Translations under genes and position numbers: made by a program
The notes under the pieces: generated by a model
What the model was told of the DNA's origin: nothing
The model's input: the letters and a program-made list of their open reading frames with translations, nothing else
Database searches by the model: none
Source: a bacterium
Lineage (GTDB): Bacteria > T1Sed10-126
Assembly: GCA_003554945.1 (NCBI GenBank)
Contig: PWHN01000097.1
Location: 1 to 8,461 of the forward strand
Reading direction: 5' to 3'
DNA length: 8,461 nucleotides
Part shown: in pieces, positions 6,270 to 8,461 of the stretch
Numbering within the stretch: the stretch's first letter is position 1
How the letters are laid out: each line of letters begins with the position of its first letter

Positions 6270-6554
6270 CTACTCTTCTGAGGCGGGGGGAGTTATAATC
6301 CTCACCAGCACGTAAACTCCGGCCAGAAGAAAACCAACGCCGGCTCCAACAAAGGCAACGCCGCGGCGATGTTGTGCTTTTATTTCCTGATCTCGTTCGC
6401 TTAACTCCCGCTCGTAATTGCCGGATAGATAATCGGTACGAGTAACCTGCTTGTCCTGCGTCGGCTTGGGAAGCTCGGTTTTAAAACGACGCCAGCCCTC
6501 AAGTAAGGCCGCCACTCCAGCAACGGTTAACAGACCATCAATTAGCTTTTTCAT
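6270..6554 (-). CDS. Small protein with two predicted membrane segments, unknown function
   Basis: The 94-residue product starts at the ATG at 6554, with GGGAGG (6562-6567) 7 bases upstream; a longer frame with ten more residues lacks such a site. Hydrophobic segments at about 4-20 (LIDGLLTVAGVAALLEG) and 66-87 (VAFVGAGVGFLLAGVYVLVRII) flank a charged, polar stretch of some 45 residues (ERELSERDQEIKAQHRR). The first segment has Asp and Glu within it and may be an amphipathic or signal-anchor helix. With a positive N-terminus and positive residues before the second segment, the polar middle could be on either side of the membrane. No family was recognised. It lies 75 bases upstream of acnA on the same strand and might share its transcript. 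Confidence 0.65.
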   Translation of the reverse strand: MKKLIDGLLTVAGVAALLEGWRRFKTELPKPTQDKQVTRTDYLSGNYERELSERDQEIKAQHRRGVAFVGAGVGFLLAGVYVLVRIITPPASEE

Positions 6555-6694
6555 AGCAATACCTCCCAGAATAATAAAACTCAAAATTACGGGTTAAAAA
6601 TACGCATTGTCTCATCCATATCTTTCCTTCCGAGAGAGCTTTTAGGATAAGACACCTTGTATAATTATTTTTGCAACAGAACCTACCGAAGCAT

Positions 6695-6805
6695 CTCCCC
6701 TCCCCTGGAGGGAGGGGATTGAGGGGAGGGGGAAAAGGTCTTTTGAACCCAAACTCAACCCCTTATCCCCCCCATCCTAACCTTCCCCCTCCGGGGGGGA
6801 AGGAA
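6695..6805. repeat. C/G-rich palindromic intergenic repeat
   Basis: Two strong hairpins lie at the ends: 6697-6704 pairs with 6710-6717 (CCCCTCCC/GGGAGGGG, 5-base loop), and 6781-6789 pairs with 6795-6803 (CCTTCCCCC/GGGGGAAGG, 5-base loop). The inner sequences are also roughly complementary (GGATTGAGGGGAGGGGG against the complement of CCCCCCCATCCTAACC). The whole block is therefore one imperfect inverted repeat, able to form a cruciform. It resembles C/G-rich palindromic repeats dispersed between genes in many bacteria. No transposase or target-site duplication was seen. Confidence 0.75.
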
Positions 6806-6907
6806 TTTTGGAACCCTTCGGTCGGTATTGTTTTCACAACCAAAATAGTTGAACCAGAGCTTAAATACCGTTAAAATAGTTGGCACAGGTAGAATGATAT
6901 TATATGC

Positions 6908-6936
6908 TTGAGTAAAAATTAAGTGCCTTATATAAT
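6908..6936 (+). promoter_or_regulatory. Sigma70-type promoter for the 181-residue gene
   Basis: TTGAGT (6908-6913) and a perfect TATAAT (6931-6936) are separated by exactly 17 bases. The start site would be near 6943, giving a leader of roughly 47 bases. A second possible extended -10, TGATATTAT, lies just upstream at 6895-6903. Confidence 0.6.
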
Positions 6937-6989
6937 TATCCGGCGTAAATAACTACTTTTTTGCCTATCTTAATCAAATGGTGATTAAC

Positions 6990-7535
6990 ATGGAATTAGG
7001 CCAGAGTTTTAAAGACAATCTCAAGCAGGCTGAGGAGTGGGTCCGCCGATTACGACGCTGGGCCGACCGAGTAGAATCCCACCCGAAAATGCTGGCACTT
7101 ATTTCAGTGTTAAAATATATTCCTTCTAACGGTGCTCAGGCGGCGCGCAGAAAGCTTGAGAGCTTGTTGGAAGAAGAACCCCGGTTTCAGGAGGAAATAA
7201 AAGTTGAAGGGGAGAGCGAAAATAACGATGAAAAATACATTTTTTCTTTATCAATCAATCGAGCTGAGCTAACAGTTACAACTAAAAAAGATCACTCCAT
7301 AAAAATATTTATAGACGACCAGTCAGTGGAAATCATTCACGGTGATGATCCAAGTAATATATTTTATCCGCGTATGAAGGAGAGAGTCTCCAAGACATTT
7401 GGGCTTGATTGGAGCGAACGCAGGGTAGAGATACTGACTGAGCAGGCGATTCACCAGCTTTTCAAATCAGAGCTGGACCGGGCCCGCTCAACACTGCGCT
7501 GGGCCGTCCAGGAACATCAAAAGATAGACTACTAA
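6990..7535 (+). CDS. Hypothetical protein, 181 residues, soluble, highly charged
   Basis: I do not recognise a family. The start is taken as the ATG at 6990, with GGTGAT 4 bases upstream; an in-frame ATG at 6978 has no ribosome site. Residues 1-70 look helical and basic (EEWVRRLRRWADRVESH; AARRKLESLLEEEPRF). A beta-rich middle follows (about 85-120: KYIFSLSINRAELTVTTKK, HSIKIFIDDQSVEII), and then a helical C-terminus (about 130-181). There is no signal peptide or membrane segment, and no Cys. It has its own promoter and runs convergent to the rRNA operon, ending 97 bases from the 5S gene. The good promoter, ribosome site and ordinary composition make it a likely real gene. Its function is open. 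Confidence 0.7.
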   Translation: MELGQSFKDNLKQAEEWVRRLRRWADRVESHPKMLALISVLKYIPSNGAQAARRKLESLLEEEPRFQEEIKVEGESENNDEKYIFSLSINRAELTVTTKKDHSIKIFIDDQSVEIIHGDDPSNIFYPRMKERVSKTFGLDWSERRVEILTEQAIHQLFKSELDRARSTLRWAVQEHQKIDY

Positions 7536-7560
7536 CGTCTACAGTATAAGGCTCTCAGTT

Positions 7561-7616
7561 TTCTAACTTTCCCACTTTTTTACTTTCCCACTTTCTTACT
7601 TTCTAACTTTCCCACT
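7561..7616. repeat. Octamer repeat array, 7 units, downstream of 5S
   Basis: Seven octamers run in register, using TTCTAACT, TTCCCACT, TTTTTACT and TTCTTACT variants. They are the complement of the NGAAAGTK family at 1381-1524, so this array is inverted relative to that one. It fills most of the 97 bases between the 181-residue gene and the 3' end of 5S rRNA. Confidence 0.85.
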
Positions 7617-7625
7617 AAAGTACAT

Positions 7626-7632
7626 AAAAAAG
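7626..7632 (-). terminator. Possible rRNA operon end: T run after 5S
   Basis: On the minus strand the 5S sequence ends ...GTTACCGGGC and is followed by C and six T. There is no separate hairpin, so only helix I of 5S could act as the stem of a terminator. The call rests on the T run and its position. Confidence 0.35.
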
Positions 7633-7752
7633 GCCCGGTAACGACCTACTCTCCCACGGCGTCTCCACCGTAGTACCATGGGCGCTGAAGGGCTTAGCTA
7701 CCGTGTTCGAAATGGGAACGGGCGTTTTACCCCTTCGCTGTAGTTACCGGGC
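7633..7752 (-). rRNA. rrf: 5S ribosomal RNA
   Basis: The minus strand carries a complete 120-base 5S rRNA. Helix I is a perfect 10-bp pairing of the two ends (GCCCGGTAAC at 7752-7743 with GTTACCGGGC at 7642-7633). Typical internal segments include CCCGTTCCCATTTCGAACACGG and, near the 3' side, GGAGACGCCGTGGGAGAGTAGG. It lies downstream of 23S in the same operon, separated by an unusually repetitive spacer of about 310 bases. Exact ends are inferred from the helix and may differ by a base or two. Confidence 0.97.
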
Positions 7753-7768
7753 ACAAGTATGTATTTAG

Positions 7769-7808
7769 TTTTAAAGTGTAAAAGTGTGCAAGTGTAAAAG
7801 TTGCAACA
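7769..7808. repeat. Degenerate octamer array, plus orientation, in the spacer
   Basis: Five degenerate octamers follow each other: TTTTAAAG, TGTAAAAG, TGTGCAAG, TGTAAAAG and TTGCAACA. They resemble the NGAAAGTK family in the orientation seen at 1381-1524 and opposite to the array at 7841-7984. In the rRNA transcript the two could pair in part. Confidence 0.55.
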
Positions 7809-7840
7809 GTTCAAGCTCAAAAGTCAGAAAGAACTCATCT

Positions 7841-7984
7841 TTTTAACTTTCCAACTTTCCCACTTTCATACCTTCCAACTTTCTAACTTTCCAACTTTCT
7901 AACTTTCCAACTTTCTAACTTTCCAACTTTCTAACTTTCCAACTTTCTAACTTTCCAACTTTCTAACTTTCCAACTTACTTACT
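7841..7984. repeat. Octamer minisatellite, 18 units, inside the rRNA operon
   Basis: Eighteen octamers lie in perfect register between 7841 and 7984. The 13 units from 7873 to 7976 alternate strictly between TTCCAACT and TTCTAACT, a 16-base higher-order unit. The first five and the last unit are variants. Transcribed from the minus strand the array is purine-rich (AGTTGGAA/AGTTAGAA). It is the same family as 1381-1524, inverted, with the same unit count, and sits in a place where most bacteria have a short unique spacer. Confidence 0.93.
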
Positions 7985-8063
7985 TTGACACCAAAATCCT
8001 GTATGGAAGTTAAGAGGACCGCTTCTGAGGTAACCAGCCAAACAGAAGAAAAAATAAGAGAGG

Positions 8064-8461
<398 letters not shown>

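Larger units (their letters stand above)
6555..6989. other. Noncoding region between divergent genes
   Basis: This stretch separates the small membrane-protein gene (-) from the 181-residue gene (+). It holds a C/G-rich palindromic repeat (6695-6805), an isolated perfect TATAAT at 6660-6665 with no matching -35, an AT-rich stretch (6840-6980), and a good plus-strand promoter (6908-6936). A short open frame at 6671-6874 crosses the palindrome and has low-complexity Pro/Gly content, so it is not called as a gene. No clear promoter for the minus-strand gene was found. Confidence 0.65.
7753..8063 (-). other. 23S-5S spacer, no tRNA, mostly octamer repeats
   Basis: This rRNA operon spacer, transcribed on the minus strand, contains no tRNA that I can see. 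It has a short degenerate octamer array (7769-7808) in one orientation and a long regular array (7841-7984) in the other. Unique sequence lies at 7809-7840 and 7985-8063. The unique part near 23S includes a purine-rich run (AAGAAAAAATAAGAGAGG) that may belong to the 23S processing stem. Confidence 0.7.

Noticed and set aside
6660-6665. Promoter at a perfect TATAAT
   Set aside because: No -35 at 16-18 bases and no credible gene directly downstream; a better-spaced promoter lies at 6908-6936.
6671-6874. 67-residue open frame on the + strand
   Set aside because: It lies across the C/G-rich palindrome, has Pro/Gly low-complexity content produced by the repeat, and has no ribosome site.

Overview
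The window comes from a bacterial chromosome of moderate GC content. Its minus strand carries the 3' end of a standard 23S-5S rRNA operon, and the protein genes have strong GGAGG-type ribosome binding sites. Nothing seen fixes the phylum. The strong Shine-Dalgarno sites and promoter-like elements would suit a Firmicutes/Clostridia-like or other low-to-mid GC lineage, but this is only an inference. No phage, transposase, CRISPR or toxin-antitoxin gene was found.

Layout, left to right: (a) 1-309, noncoding, with short repeats. (b) 310-1017 (-), a short zinc-finger-less J-domain co-chaperone with a single C-terminal substrate-binding domain. (c) 1018-1625, a repeat-rich noncoding stretch with a hairpin repeat, low-complexity word repeats and an 18-copy octamer minisatellite. 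(d) 1626-2943 (+), a two-gene operon of a Nudix-family protein and an eIF2B alpha/beta/delta-like protein, with overlapping reading frames. (e) 2940-3407 (-), a DtxR/MntR-type regulator whose stop codon interlocks with that of the eIF2B-like gene. (f) 3534-6194 (-), a full-length aconitase of the AcnA/IRP1 type. (g) 6270-6554 (-), a small protein with two predicted membrane segments. (h) 6555-6989, noncoding, with a C/G-rich palindromic repeat and a good sigma70-type promoter. (i) 6990-7535 (+), an unrecognised 181-residue protein. (j) 7633-7752 (-) 5S rRNA, then a 23S-5S spacer filled with the octamer repeat, then the 3' end of 23S rRNA running off the right edge.

Two functional groupings stand out. 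The Nudix and eIF2B-like genes are translationally coupled. The eIF2B-like protein lacks the catalytic Cys of ribose-1,5-bisphosphate and methylthioribose-1-phosphate isomerases, so its activity is unknown. The metalloregulator-like gene lies on the same strand directly downstream of the Fe-S enzyme aconitase, suggesting an iron or manganese link, although several usual metal ligands appear replaced. The most unusual DNA-level feature is one octamer repeat family (NGAAAGTK and its complement) at several noncoding places, including inside the rRNA operon between 23S and 5S.
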